A DNA stretch of 64,000 bases from Chitinophaga flava (GCF_003308995.1 NZ_QFFJ01000001.1:62001-126000), one strand, 5' to 3'; shown: positions 1 through 9,246, counted from the first letter of the stretch. Translations and numbers: made by a program. Notes: a model not told the origin generated them from the sequence alone.

Positions 1-1803
1 CAGGTTGTTGGCATCCACATATAACTGATAACGTTTCTGCTGATAAGCAATACGGGCATCTACCACCGTATAGTCTTTATAGTTAATACGCATATTATAA
101 CGTGCCGATGCAGATACCATAAAATGATGCAGCAACGCCGCTCTCACATTGGCCGTCACCTGATGACGCAGACTTTCTATCACGTAGCGTGATATCTTTT
201 TATTGTTATCATCTCCTTGAAAGGAAGGCGACAGGTAGTTGTAGCCCGCATTGGCAGCAAAGCTGTTGAACACACCAGACGCAAAGGTCGTAGTATATCC
301 TGTCTGCAAAGTAAACCCTTTGGTATCTGCACGCTGGAAGTTTTGCGGCTGCCAGGGCTGTGGCAGACTATCTTTTACGTAGTCGATAAAGTCAGATATC
401 TGGCGGTAAAACACACTACCGGAATAGGAGAATTTGCCACTGTATTTACGCAGACCAGCTTCCATATAGGTTGCTTTCTCTGCTCCCAGCTGGGCATTAC
501 CGAGGATAGCCGGGCTTTTGTAATACAGATCGGTGTAAGTAGGCAGTCGTTGAGCCGTACCCACATTAGCATACAGCTTCAGGTCTGATGTGATGTTATA
601 TCCTACGTCAGCACCGGGGAAAAACTGCCATCCATAAGCAGAGTTATAGTTTAGGTAACCACCCACAGTGAAGTTGAAGCGTCTGTCTGTTTTGCTTTTA
701 AACTCGCCGTAGATGCCCAGGTTAGTACGTTCATGAATGCCCAGGTTATTACTGTTGATCGCTTCATAACGGGCTTCTGCGCCTGCTCCAAAAGAACCGA
801 TGCCGGTTTCGAAACGGTTGTTCAGCTCTACGTCTACAATATTGTTGTCGTGCAGATTAGCACCGCCTTTATTCTGTTTTACATACAGATACTGGTCTTC
901 TGTAAAGCGGTAGCTTACCCTTGGGGTCATCTCCCAGCCTTTGCGGACCTGGATCTTGTCACTAACGGCCGCGAGAAAGGTTTTTACGTTTTCTTCCGAT
1001 TCCTTGTCACCAGGTGCTGCATAGAAGCCGTTGGCACCATAGCTGTTTTTCACAAAACCTGCCAGCGTCTGCACCTGATGGGCAGCTGATAACTGGAAAC
1101 TGCCCTGATAAAGAGCGCGGTAGTTGTCATAGGCAGTATTGTAACGGTAGCCATTGCCACTGTTGGCACTCAGCGACAGAGACTGTGCGCTGGAACCGGA
1201 TACCAGAGAACCCGTGGCGCCGACACCATAGCCGTTATACAATTTGTTACTTTCATCTTTTTTGAAGCTGCTGCCTACATTGGCATTGATCACCGCACCG
1301 GTTTCCTTTGCCTGGCGGGTGATAATGTTGATGGCACCGTTGAGCGCATTGATACCATACACTCTGGCAGCCGCACCACGCAGCACTTCTATATGATCCA
1401 CATCTGCCAGGGAGATCGGCAGGTTCATGATATTATGTCCTGTTTGCGGATCAGTGATTTTGATACCATTCAGCAGCACCAGTGTCTGGTCGAAGGTGCC
1501 ACCATCAATACCGATATCAGCCTGAATACCACCGGGGCCACGCTGACGTACGTCCAGGCCCGGTACAAAGGCCAGCACCTCATTGATGGAAGTCACCGCC
1601 ATCGCATCGATCTGTTTGCGGCTGATAATGGTAATATTGCGGTTAGCAGCCTTCAGCGGGCCTGCCAGCCTGTTCTCCTGCACAATCACCTCATCGAGGC
1701 TTTTGGAACTCATGGTGTCTGGGCGTTGTTGTGCGGCTACCTGGCCACCCATGCCCAACAGCAGGAACATCCATAATTTACGGTCTGCAATTGTTATGCG
1801 CAT
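1..1803 (-). CDS. TonB-dependent outer-membrane receptor, BtuB-like (3' end outside window)
   Basis: The minus strand is open from an ATG at 1803 to the window edge, about 600 codons, so the C-terminal part of the barrel is missing. A signal peptide (start MRITIADRK, hydrophobic LWMFLLLGMGG, then AAQQ) is followed by a TonB-box-like stretch (SLDEVIVQENR) and a plug domain with RGAARVYGINALNGAINIIT, the usual 'G-x-GALxGxINIIT' plug signature. The rest is aromatic-rich alternating beta-strand sequence. Family knowledge: such receptors import vitamins, siderophores or sugars across the outer membrane with TonB energy. The size and plug resemble BtuB, but the substrate cannot be read here and no cobalamin riboswitch was recognised upstream. 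It is divergent from the rhamnosidase, with a tandem repeat block between them. Confidence 0.85.
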   Translation of the reverse strand, partial: MRITIADRKLWMFLLLGMGGQVAAQQRPDTMSSKSLDEVIVQENRLAGPLKAANRNITIISRKQIDAMAVTSINEVLAFVPGLDVRQRGPGGIQADIGIDGGTFDQTLVLLNGIKITDPQTGHNIMNLPISLADVDHIEVLRGAAARVYGINALNGAINIITRQAKETGAVINANVGSSFKKDESNKLYNGYGVGATGSLVSGSSAQSLSLSANSGNGYRYNTAYDNYRALYQGSFQLSAAHQVQTLAGFVKNSYGANGFYAAPGDKESEENVKTFLAAVSDKIQVRKGWEMTPRVSYRFTEDQYLYVKQNKGGANLHDNNIVDVELNNRFETGIGSFGAGAEARYEAINSNNLGIHERTNLGIYGEFKSKTDRRFNFTVGGYLNYNSAYGWQFFPGADVGYNITSDLKLYANVGTAQRLPTYTDLYYKSPAILGNAQLGAEKATYMEAGLRKYSGKFSYSGSVFYRQISDFIDYVKDSLPQPWQPQNFQRADTKGFTLQTGYTTTFASGVFNSFAANAGYNYLSPSFQGDDNNKKISRYVIESLRHQVTANVRAALLHHFMVSASARYNMRINYKDYTVVDARIAYQQKRYQLYVDANNL

Positions 1804-1853
1804 CCTTTTGTTAAAATTGGTCAAAGCGGCGCAAAAGTACAGAATTTATCTTT

Positions 1854-1873
1854 CCCAGGGCTGAAGCCCTGGG
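1854..1873. repeat. Dispersed palindrome (REP-like), copy 1
   Basis: CCCAGGGCTGAAGCCCTGGG, a perfect 9-bp inverted repeat around GA. The same palindrome or close variants recur at 16229-16248, 23440-23458, 31754-31773 and 31942-31961, mostly followed by GCTAT or an equivalent. It also forms the head of the tandem repeat that follows. Confidence 0.8.
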
Positions 1874-2038
1874 CTAATTTAGAGATAACTGGTATATAGT
1901 GTCATCAACTGAAGCTCTGGGCTATATGCAGATAACTGGCATGCAGTGTCGTCAGCAGAGGCCCTGGGCCATAGTTTGCAGATAACTGACATGCAGTGTC
2001 AGCAGAAGCCCTGGGCTATAGTTTGCAGATATCAATGG
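1861..2038. repeat. Imperfect tandem repeat, four units of about 47 bp
   Basis: Units begin at 1861, 1909, 1956 and 2003 (48, 47, 47 and 36 bp). Each has an arm of the REP-like palindrome (GAAGCCCTGGGCTAT or variant), then GCAGATAACTGGCATGCAGTGTC or variant. The last unit is truncated. The block fills most of the space between the divergent TonB receptor and rhamnosidase genes, so it lies in both upstream regions. No promoter was recognised inside it. Confidence 0.8.
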
Positions 2039-2081
2039 TAATTTTTATCTTAACCATACTACACACCATCAAAATCTATAT

Positions 2082-4457
2082 ATGAAATTCCACGTATATC
2101 TGTTTATCCTGCTGTTGGGCAGCAGTTATTCTTTTCAGCTCTATAGCAGACAATTACCTGTCAATCCTGCCTTGTTAAAGGGCGGCTGGACGGCCTCCTG
2201 GGTCACCAGTCCGGGCATCGCACAGCGGGCCTATGGCATTTATCATTTCCGTAAAACCATCTCCCTGGACACCCAACCCGCCCACTTTATCGTACACCTG
2301 AGCGCCGACAACCGCTACCGCTTTTTTGTGAACGGGAAGGCCGTATGCAGTGGTCCGGCAAGAGGTGATCTTTACAACTGGTACTACGAAACGGTGGATA
2401 TTGCCCCTTACCTGCAGGCAGGCAACAATACCCTGGCCGCTTTGGTATGGAACATGGGTGAACATGCCCCGGTAGCACAAGTATCCAATCAAACCGGCTG
2501 GCTCCTGCAGGGAGATACGGAAGCAGAAAAAATCGTCGACACCGGCAGCAGCTGGAAGGTATATAACGACTCCGCCTATACGCCCTGCTCGCTCGATAAC
2601 GGCGCCAGAATGCGCAGTTATATGGTCATCGGTCCGGGCGACCAGGTGAAGGGTAGCGCCTATCCCTGGGGATGGGAGCTACCGGGTTATAACGATGCCG
2701 GCTGGCATGCCGCCCAGCCTGTCACCCATCCTGTACCAGCCGGACAGGGCACCGACAACCTCTGGACGCTCGTGCCCCGCAACATCCCGCTGATGGAGGA
2801 AGTTCCCGAAAGAATGGGACAGGTACGCCGCAGCAGCGGCATCACCCCCGCTCCTTCCTGGCCACGGGAACCAATACCCCTCTCCATTCCCGCCTATACC
2901 ACCACCTCCATACTGATTGATCAGACCTATAACACCAGCGCCTATCCGCAGCTCACCGTTTCCGGCGGCAAAGGCAGCAGCATCCGTCTCACCTACGCAG
3001 AAGCGCTCTTCCGCAACCACCAGAAAGCCAACCGCCATCAGGTGGAAGACATGGAGATCCTGGGCAACTACGATATCTTCGAACCCGATGGCGGCCGGCA
3101 GCGGACCTTCCGCCCGCTGTGGTTCCGTACCTACCGTTATGTTCAGCTGGACATCAGCACCGGCGAAGAACCACTGCAGATCGACGACCTCTATGGCATG
3201 CGTACCGGCTATCCATTTGAAGAAAAAGCAACTTTCAGCAGCAACGACACCAGCCTCACCGCTATCTGGAAGACCGGCTGGCGTACAGCCCGCCTTTGCG
3301 CCGGTGAAACCTACTTTGACTGCCCCTACTACGAACAGCTGCAATATGAAGGGGATACCCGTATCCAGTCACTCATCTCCCTCTATGTGGCCGGCGACGA
3401 CCGGCTGATGCGAAAAGCCATCCACGACTTTTACTGTTCACGTGTGCCGGAAGGGCTTACCCAGGGCCGCTATCCCAGCAACCGCCTTCAGGTGATACCG
3501 CCCTTCTCCCTCTATTGGGTATCTATGTTATACGACTACTGGATGCACCGGAAAGATGATGCCTTCCTCCGGCAATACCTGGTGGCCGCCAGCGGGGTAC
3601 TGCAGTGGTACGAACAACATATTGACCGCAGCCGCATGATGCTGGGCCCCATGCCCTGGTGGGGCTTCACCGACTGGAACACTGCCTGGCCCGGTGGTGT
3701 GCCCGATGGCGCCACCAACGGACATTCCGCCGTCATTACACTACAATACGCCTATACCCTGCAACAGGCCGCCGCTCTCTTTGCAGGCTTCGGAAAAACC
3801 GCCGAAGCACAGCAATACCGGCAGCTGGCGCAACAACTGACACAAAGCGTTTACCGCCAGTGCTTCGATACAGCCGGTAATAAAATGGCCAACACACCTG
3901 ATAAAAACACTTTCAGTCAGCATGCAGGTATCATAGCTGTGCTGGCTGGCGCCATCCCTGCTGACAAAGAACCGTCCGTACTACGCACGCTGCTCTCAGA
4001 TACCACCCTCAGCCAGGCTACTTTCTACTATCGTTTTTATCTCAACCAGGCCCTTAAAAAAGCTGGCATGGCCAATCAATACTATGGCCAGCTGCAGCCC
4101 TGGCGTGATATGCTGGCGATGGGGCTCACCACTTTCGCGGAAAATCCCGAGCCTACCCGCTCCGACTGTCATGCCTGGAGTGCCAGTCCCAACTACGATT
4201 TCCTCGCCACTATCTGTGGTATCATGCCGGCGCAACCCGGCTTCGCCAGCGTAAAAATAGCCCCGGCGCCCGGAGCACTGCAACAGGTAAAAGGTTCGAT
4301 GCCCCATCCGTTAGGAGAGATAACGATATCGCTTATACGTAAGGGAGCGCATGGCATCATCGCGGCTATCACGCTGCCACAGGGACTTTCCGGGACTTTT
4401 GTTTGGGAAGGAAAAGAAAAGAAATTACACGGAGGGAAACAGGAGATATCTTTTTGA
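2082..4457 (+). CDS. Secreted alpha-L-rhamnosidase-like glycoside hydrolase (GH78 type)
   Basis: 791 aa with a signal peptide (hydrophobic residues 4-18). An N-terminal beta-sandwich that resembles rhamnosidase accessory domains contains FFVNGKAVCSGPARGD (about residues 86-101). The (alpha/alpha)6-barrel region includes FDCPYYEQLQYEGDTRIQ (about 418-435), which matches the GH78 active-site stretch with its acidic residues. A C-terminal beta domain ends the protein. Family knowledge: GH78 enzymes release terminal alpha-L-rhamnose from plant glycans, glycosides and polysaccharides; here probably in the periplasm or at the surface. It stands alone, with no SusCD pair beside it. Substrate specificity is inferred only at family level. 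Confidence 0.8.
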   Translation: MKFHVYLFILLLGSSYSFQLYSRQLPVNPALLKGGWTASWVTSPGIAQRAYGIYHFRKTISLDTQPAHFIVHLSADNRYRFFVNGKAVCSGPARGDLYNWYYETVDIAPYLQAGNNTLAALVWNMGEHAPVAQVSNQTGWLLQGDTEAEKIVDTGSSWKVYNDSAYTPCSLDNGARMRSYMVIGPGDQVKGSAYPWGWELPGYNDAGWHAAQPVTHPVPAGQGTDNLWTLVPRNIPLMEEVPERMGQVRRSSGITPAPSWPREPIPLSIPAYTTTSILIDQTYNTSAYPQLTVSGGKGSSIRLTYAEALFRNHQKANRHQVEDMEILGNYDIFEPDGGRQRTFRPLWFRTYRYVQLDISTGEEPLQIDDLYGMRTGYPFEEKATFSSNDTSLTAIWKTGWRTARLCAGETYFDCPYYEQLQYEGDTRIQSLISLYVAGDDRLMRKAIHDFYCSRVPEGLTQGRYPSNRLQVIPPFSLYWVSMLYDYWMHRKDDAFLRQYLVAASGVLQWYEQHIDRSRMMLGPMPWWGFTDWNTAWPGGVPDGATNGHSAVITLQYAYTLQQAAALFAGFGKTAEAQQYRQLAQQLTQSVYRQCFDTAGNKMANTPDKNTFSQHAGIIAVLAGAIPADKEPSVLRTLLSDTTLSQATFYYRFYLNQALKKAGMANQYYGQLQPWRDMLAMGLTTFAENPEPTRSDCHAWSASPNYDFLATICGIMPAQPGFASVKIAPAPGALQQVKGSMPHPLGEITISLIRKGAHGIIAAITLPQGLSGTFVWEGKEKKLHGGKQEISF

Positions 4458-4493
4458 TGAAGAAAGATGAATCAACATCCAGGGCATTAAAAC

Positions 4494-4536
4494 AATTCGG
4501 CTGTAACTCTTACGTATTAAGACTTACAGCCGAATT
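4494..4536. terminator. Long hairpin between convergent genes, likely bidirectional terminator
   Basis: Arms 4494-4506 (AATTCGGCTGTAA) and 4524-4536 are perfectly complementary. Inside them, TCTTA and TAAGA pair across a 5-nt loop, so the stem is about 18 bp with one C-C mismatch. On the minus strand it is followed by TTGTTTTAA, which suits termination of the lyase gene. Confidence 0.7.
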
Positions 4537-4549
4537 CAATTTAGCGGTA

Positions 4550-5317
4550 TCAGAACAAGGTGATGAAAGAACCGTCTTCTACGATCTGCTCAAGGCGGGC
4601 CCCCAGGGCTCTTTTCTGCGCCCAGTAAACACTACCGCCCATACTGATACGTTTTACGCCCAGGGCAGCCAGTTCACTAAAGGCTGGCAGTTCTTTCATG
4701 GACATCACGTTCAGGGGCAATGCAGTGGCACCTACTACTGCGCGGATGTCTGCAGGTTCTTTGATGAAAGGAACAAACAAACTGTCGGCACCGGCTTCTT
4801 CGTATAGCCGTGCCCGTTTGAATGTCTCTTCGAGTTTGCCAGGTACATCCAGCAGAAAAGTATCCGTGCGGGCATTGATGAACAGCTGTTTTCCTTTTTT
4901 AGCCAGGTGTTCTTTGATGGCCGTCAGTTTGCTGACAAAGTCTTCTGCCGGCAGCAGGGTTCTGCTGGCTGATGCAGAAGAGTCCTCCAGGTTGACGCCC
5001 ACTACACCGGCCTCTACAAGCAGGTCTATATTGGCCAGCAGGCCTTCTGTACTATTGCTGTAGCCGGTTTCTATGTCGGCGGATACCGGCACGTCTACAC
5101 ATTGTACAATACGGCGTACCACATGAAACAATTCAGAGAAGGAAATATTTTCACCATCAGCATATCCTAATGTATCAGCAATAGCGGAGCTGGAGGTAGC
5201 AATGGCTTTCAAGCCTTTTTCCTGCATAGTACGGGCACTCGCTACGTTCCAGGCGTTGCCCAGCAACAAGGGTGTGTCCTGATGATGCAGGCTTTTGAAT
5301 TTTTCGAAAACAGACAT
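4550..5317 (-). CDS. Isocitrate lyase / PEP mutase family protein
   Basis: 255 aa, a single TIM-barrel of the ICL/PEP-mutase superfamily. Visible features are the substrate-side start LLGNAWNVASAR (about 18-29), ATSSSAIADTLGY (about 40-52), the metal-binding DIETGY motif (about 81-86), the GVNLEDSS motif (about 108-115) and FINARTD (about 145-151). Family members split C-C or C-P bonds of 2-oxo acids (oxaloacetate, 2-methylisocitrate, phosphonopyruvate); this short, widespread type has no assigned substrate. It starts 7 bp after the phzF-like gene, so the two are probably cotranscribed. Cytosolic. Confidence 0.85.
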   Translation of the reverse strand: MSVFEKFKSLHHQDTPLLLGNAWNVASARTMQEKGLKAIATSSSAIADTLGYADGENISFSELFHVVRRIVQCVDVPVSADIETGYSNSTEGLLANIDLLVEAGVVGVNLEDSSASASRTLLPAEDFVSKLTAIKEHLAKKGKQLFINARTDTFLLDVPGKLEETFKRARLYEEAGADSLFVPFIKEPADIRAVVGATALPLNVMSMKELPAFSELAALGVKRISMGGSVYWAQKRALGARLEQIVEDGSFITLF

Positions 5318-5324
5318 ATTGTGA

Positions 5325-6122
5325 TTATTGATGGTTTACATGGAATGTACCAGAGATGACTGTCACGGCTTCACCTTGCAGCAATACCCGGTCGTTTTGC
5401 AAAATAACAGTTAGCTCTCCTCCCCTGGCAGAAGCCTGGTAGGCGCTGAAGGAGGTTTTCCCCAGTTTGTCGGCCCAGTAAGGCGCCAGGCCACAATGGG
5501 CAGACCCTGTAACCGGATCTTCCTGCACGCCCAGGGGCACAGCAAAGTACCGGGACACAAAGTCATAGGGAGTATTTTCATCACCACGTGCAGTGATCAC
5601 CACCCGGTAGGATTCCAGCAGATGAAAGTCGGGTACAAACGTCGCTACCGCATCTGCCGAAGGCAGTTCTATGATATAACGGTCATGGCTATACACCGCA
5701 TTAACATAGTTGTTGGCAAAAAGTTGTCTTAAAGCGGTTGGCAGCACTACCGGTTCATAGCTGCGTGCGGGGAAGTTGAGTTCTATGCGGTTGTCTTTAC
5801 TGTCAGCCGTCAGCAGGCCACTGTGGCGGGTATGAAAATGCAGGGTGGAGCCGGGTGTCTCCAGGCCGTTGGTCCATAGCACATGGGCGCTGGCGAGGGT
5901 AGCATGACCACAAAGTGCTATCTCGACGGTGGGTGTAAACCACCGCAGGCTGTAACCATCCTGCTGGCGCAGAAGAAAAGCTGTTTCCGAAAGATTGTTC
6001 TCTGCCGCGATGGCCCGCATGGTTTCATCTGTCAACGGTCCTTCCAGCAGGCATACACCGGCAGGGTTTCCGCAGAATGCTTTATTGGTAAAGGCATCTA
6101 CCTGAAAGAAACGGATATTCAT
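5325..6122 (-). CDS. PhzF family isomerase/epimerase-like protein
   Basis: 265 aa, the usual length for the family. The start MNIRFFQVDAFT and NPAGVCLLE (about 19-27) are typical PhzF N-terminal features. The catalytic Glu is in NNLSETAFL (about 42-50). ALCGHATLASAHVL (about 68-81) is the conserved first-domain motif, and EDPVTGSAHCGLAPYW (about 201-216) is its second-domain counterpart, so the two diaminopimelate-epimerase-like halves are both present. Family members catalyse proton shifts or epimerisation of small acids; no phenazine genes are nearby, so phenazine production is not implied. It is upstream of, and probably cotranscribed with, the PEP-mutase-like gene. Confidence 0.88.
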   Translation of the reverse strand: MNIRFFQVDAFTNKAFCGNPAGVCLLEGPLTDETMRAIAAENNLSETAFLLRQQDGYSLRWFTPTVEIALCGHATLASAHVLWTNGLETPGSTLHFHTRHSGLLTADSKDNRIELNFPARSYEPVVLPTALRQLFANNYVNAVYSHDRYIIELPSADAVATFVPDFHLLESYRVVITARGDENTPYDFVSRYFAVPLGVQEDPVTGSAHCGLAPYWADKLGKTSFSAYQASARGGELTVILQNDRVLLQGEAVTVISGTFHVNHQ

Positions 6123-6215
6123 TTCGTGGTGAATTGATTCCCCACAAAATTGAGATAAATACCCCGGCTAAAACAGATACAGTTTTATCTTTTTTGACCA
6201 TATCAGATAGGTCTG

Positions 6216-7292
6216 TTACATCCGGTAACAAACCGCATTGATATTCATGCCCGCACCTACGGAAGCAAACATAATCAGATCTCCCGGATGCAGCTGATGT
6301 TCCGGCAGCTGGCCTTTGGAGACCATATCAAACAAAGTGGGAATAGTGGCCACGGAGCTGTTGCCCAGCTCGTGGATATTCATAGGCATAACAGTTTCCA
6401 GACACGGTGTAATACCGTAAAGTTTATAAAATGCTTTTACAATCACCTCATCCAGTTTTTCATTGGCCTGGTGGATGAATATTTTCTTCAGTTGACTGAT
6501 ATCCTGTCCGGTAGCATCTAAACAGGACTTCATGGCTTCCGGCACATGTTTCAGCGCAAACTCGTACACTCTGCGGCCCTGCATCTTTATATAAGTGATA
6601 CCACTGGTATCTTCGGGGTCGTTGGAAGGGCCTACATTGATGTAGTTCAATTCATTGATGGAAAACGTCTGGGCCGCTGACGACAGAATGCCTGTGTCAC
6701 CGGCATTACCTGCTCCTTCCAGCACTATAGCTCCGGCGCCATCGCTGAAAATCATGCTGTCGCGGTCGTGGGGGTCCAGCACACGGCTTAACACATCCAC
6801 GCCCACTACCAGGCAACGTTTTGCCACGCCGGCATGGATAAAGGCATCCGCCTGGATCACTCCCTGCAACCAGCCGGGGCAGCCAAATAAGATATCATAG
6901 GCCACACAAGAGGGGTTGCGGATCCCTAATTCATGTTTTACACGGGCTGCCAGTGAAGGCACAGCATTTGATTGTACAGATCCCCGTACCACATCTCCGA
7001 AGTTGTGTGCTACTATAAGCTGGTCGATGGTTTCCGGATCAATAGCTGCATCCCTGAGTGCCTGCCCCGCAGCGATGGCTGCAATGCCAGAGGCGCACTG
7101 ATCATCTGTTATGTAACGGCGCTCACAGATACCGGTAATCTGTTCGAACTTATCGATGATATCCTGACCGGGAGCGTTGATACGCACCTTTTGCGCATCA
7201 TAAAAGTGGTTGTTAACAAAGTCTTTGTTGGGCTTCGCTTGTTCGGGAATAAAACTGCCTGATCCCTTAATAGTAGTGATGAGCTTGTTCAA
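6216..7292 (-). CDS. 3-oxoacyl-ACP synthase III (KAS III/FabH-like)
   Basis: 358 aa thiolase-fold condensing enzyme. The catalytic triad is visible: Cys in FGCPGWLQGV (about 129), His in IHQANEKLDEV (about 273) and Asn in ELGNSSVATIP (about 309). The C-terminal glycine-rich loop is FASVGAGMNINAV. Family knowledge: FabH condenses acetyl- or branched acyl-CoA with malonyl-ACP; related proteins make alkylquinolones, olefins or polyketide starters. The gene is monocistronic and away from a fab/plsX cluster, so it may be a specialised paralogue rather than the housekeeping FabH. Cytosolic. Confidence 0.85.
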   Translation of the reverse strand: MNKLITTIKGSGSFIPEQAKPNKDFVNNHFYDAQKVRINAPGQDIIDKFEQITGICERRYITDDQCASGIAAIAAGQALRDAAIDPETIDQLIVAHNFGDVVRGSVQSNAVPSLAARVKHELGIRNPSCVAYDILFGCPGWLQGVIQADAFIHAGVAKRCLVVGVDVLSRVLDPHDRDSMIFSDGAGAIVLEGAGNAGDTGILSSAAQTFSINELNYINVGPSNDPEDTSGITYIKMQGRRVYEFALKHVPEAMKSCLDATGQDISQLKKIFIHQANEKLDEVIVKAFYKLYGITPCLETVMPMNIHELGNSSVATIPTLFDMVSKGQLPEHQLHPGDLIMFASVGAGMNINAVCYRM

Positions 7293-7563
7293 AATGTGCG
7301 GTTTAGGTGATAGTAAAATTGGATAGGTAGATCCATGTTTGCATTATATGATCATCCGGTTATGGGTCGGATGACAGGGTTACGGATAGTTTGCAGCAAT
7401 TTAATATTGTCGGCTTAGTCCGGCTCTTGCTGGCTAGTAGTGCAGTATTAACATCGTGAAGTTACTTTATTTAGCCGAAAAATACTAATGGCCGCCGCTG
7501 CTATACAGCATGGAGCATCAATTTTCAGTATCTTTAAAATAGATCACCTAAAACCATACAACT
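7293..7563. promoter_or_regulatory. Divergent intergenic region between KAS III-like and SnoaL-like genes
   Basis: 271 bp without a supported ORF. It must hold the promoters of both flanking genes; no clear TAnnTTTG element with a TTG partner was recognised. Confidence 0.4.
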
Positions 7564-7923
7564 ATGACAATCCAGGAAATCGCGCAACGTCTTACAGACT
7601 TATGTGCCAAACAAGACTTCCATACTGCCCAGAAGGAGCTTTTTGCAGAAAATGCAATCAGCATCGAACCGGAAGCCATGGGACCTTTTGAAAAGGAAAC
7701 CAGAGGCCTGCCGGGTATCTTCAAAAAAGGGGAGCTATTCGGAGATATGGTAGAAGCCTCCTATGGCTGCAAGGTTTCAAAACCCATCATTGCCGGCAAT
7801 GCAATTGCCTTTACCCTGTCGATGGATGTTAAAATGAAAGACCGCGACCGTTCAACGATGGATGAAATCTGTGTGTATGTTGTAAAAGATGGTAAAATTA
7901 TTTCAGAACAGTTTTTCTGGTAA
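7564..7923 (+). CDS. SnoaL-like / NTF2-fold small protein
   Basis: 119 aa. The N-terminal helix with LTDLCAKQDFHTAQKELFAENAISIEP is typical of SnoaL-like proteins, followed by strands ending in VVKDGKIISEQFFW, the classic NTF2-fold last strand. These folds act as isomerases, cyclases or ligand-binding modules; the exact role cannot be read. It has its own terminator just downstream and a 271-bp upstream region shared with the divergent KAS III-like gene. Confidence 0.75.
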   Translation: MTIQEIAQRLTDLCAKQDFHTAQKELFAENAISIEPEAMGPFEKETRGLPGIFKKGELFGDMVEASYGCKVSKPIIAGNAIAFTLSMDVKMKDRDRSTMDEICVYVVKDGKIISEQFFW

Positions 7924-7931
7924 AATGAGAA

Positions 7932-7960
7932 AGGCTGTATCAAGTGTTTTGATACAGCCT
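7932..7960 (+). terminator. Rho-independent terminator of SnoaL-like gene
   Basis: A 12-bp perfect stem (AGGCTGTATCAA paired with 7949-7960) with a 5-nt loop, followed by CTGTATTTTCTTTA. It starts 9 bp after the stop codon. Confidence 0.8.
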
Positions 7961-7984
7961 CTGTATTTTCTTTACAAACATTCA

Positions 7985-8137
7985 TCATGAACCGCGGGTA
8001 CCGCCTGTTTTCACAGGTTTTCTACTAAAAGCCGGAGGCGTAGCCGGTTTCATCGCAGCATTAGCACCCGTCAGATGGCTCTTCGGTTGCTTATTGTCTT
8101 TTTTGCCTCCCTTCTTGTGGTTAGATAGTAGTGACAT
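7985..8137 (-). CDS. Small basic protein of 50 residues
   Basis: Too short for standard ORF cut-offs but well formed: ATG at 8135-8137, TGA at 7985-7987. The N-terminus is MSLLSNHKKGGKKDNKQPKS, Lys-rich and low in complexity, followed by a Pro/Ala segment and a C-terminus TGGTRGS. It has no signal peptide and no membrane segment, so it is probably cytosolic and may bind nucleic acid or ribosomes. From memory, similar Lys/Gly/Pro-rich mini-proteins occur in Chitinophagaceae; this needs a search. It lies downstream of the fatty acid hydroxylase gene in the same direction. Confidence 0.6.
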   Translation of the reverse strand: MSLLSNHKKGGKKDNKQPKSHLTGANAAMKPATPPAFSRKPVKTGGTRGS

Positions 8138-8198
8138 AGTTTTCAGCGTTAGTGTGTTCCAAATATAAACATTTACAGCCAGATATACTGCGATATTT

Positions 8199-9191
8199 TC
8201 ACGGTGCCGCTGCTTCAGCCAGGCTGGCCTTCTTTACAACACTGGCTGTCTTATGATCGCCGGTATGGCTCCATCCCGGCGGCATCACGATGTACAACAG
8301 TTTATTACCTATGCCGGGAGCCTTCCTGATATCTTTCCAGAGACAATACAGTTCCCCCAAATATACGTCCCACAGGTTGCCGGGGTCCATTTCCCGGGTG
8401 ATACCATAAGCTATTTTTATTTCTTTCTGCTCCGGTTGAAATGTACCAAATACCTTATCCCATATATTCAGCAGATTGCAGAAGTTGGTATCCATATAAA
8501 GCGGATTTTTGGCATGATGCACGCGATGATAAGATGGCGTCAGTATAATACGGCTCAGAAAGCCCATCCGGCCATCTTTCATGATATTTTCCCCTACATG
8601 TATAAAAGAACCCCAAGTACCATCAATAAACATGATAAGAAAAAGCATGGGCGGTTTGACACCTGCCAGTATACAGATAGAAGTACGGATCACATCAGCA
8701 TAAGGCGCCTCCAGGAAAAAATGTGCGTAGGTAACGGAGAGGTTCATATGGGTAGGCGCATGATGGGTGGAGTGAAGACACCAGAAGATACGTACCTTAT
8801 GCCCCAGATAGTGATACACGAAATGGGCAAACTCCCATACCACATACCCATAAATAAACCAGTACCAGGTAAAAGAGACCTGAAAAGGGGCTATTTTCTC
8901 AAACAAACCGATACAAAAAGCAATGGCCGCAATAGAGATGAAACGCGAAATAAAACGATTAAGCACAAAGATCAGAAAAGGAATTTTATAATCTTCTATT
9001 TTAAAACGTTTGTACACCAGCGCCCGCACAACTTCTATCAGCAACAGCAAAGGTATTACCGGCGATATCACACCCAGGATACCATTGAGTGTTAGCAATG
9101 AAGAATAATTGCCGGTACGGAAAAGCTCCAGCAGATTACTAATGCCCAGAAAAGAAATCAATTCCTGATATAAGGTTTCTAAGATGGCCAT
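8199..9191 (-). CDS. Sterol desaturase / fatty acid hydroxylase family membrane enzyme
   Basis: 330 aa with several membrane segments in the first 130 residues and the three diiron histidine clusters of the family: HFVYHYLGH (about 124-132), HSTHHAP (about 140-146) and YHRVHHAKN (about 222-230). Family knowledge: non-haem diiron oxygenases that hydroxylate or desaturate lipids, such as carotenoids, sphingolipids or plasmalogen-type alkyl lipids. The substrate is not readable. Probably an inner-membrane protein with the His clusters in the cytosol. It is divergent from the alpha/beta hydrolase. Confidence 0.85.
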   Translation of the reverse strand: MAILETLYQELISFLGISNLLELFRTGNYSSLLTLNGILGVISPVIPLLLLIEVVRALVYKRFKIEDYKIPFLIFVLNRFISRFISIAAIAFCIGLFEKIAPFQVSFTWYWFIYGYVVWEFAHFVYHYLGHKVRIFWCLHSTHHAPTHMNLSVTYAHFFLEAPYADVIRTSICILAGVKPPMLFLIMFIDGTWGSFIHVGENIMKDGRMGFLSRIILTPSYHRVHHAKNPLYMDTNFCNLLNIWDKVFGTFQPEQKEIKIAYGITREMDPGNLWDVYLGELYCLWKDIRKAPGIGNKLLYIVMPPGWSHTGDHKTASVVKKASLAEAAAP

Positions 9192-9246
9192 AACGGGAAG
9201 ATTAAAAAGATCATTAACGTGGAAAAACTTTCTCCCGGAAAATAAT

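Noticed and set aside
1804..2081. Cobalamin riboswitch upstream of the BtuB-like receptor
   Set aside because: The spacer is dominated by REP-type repeats and no B12-box-like sequence was recognised.
5325..6122. Phenazine biosynthesis
   Set aside because: PhzF-like proteins are widespread and no other phz genes are present.
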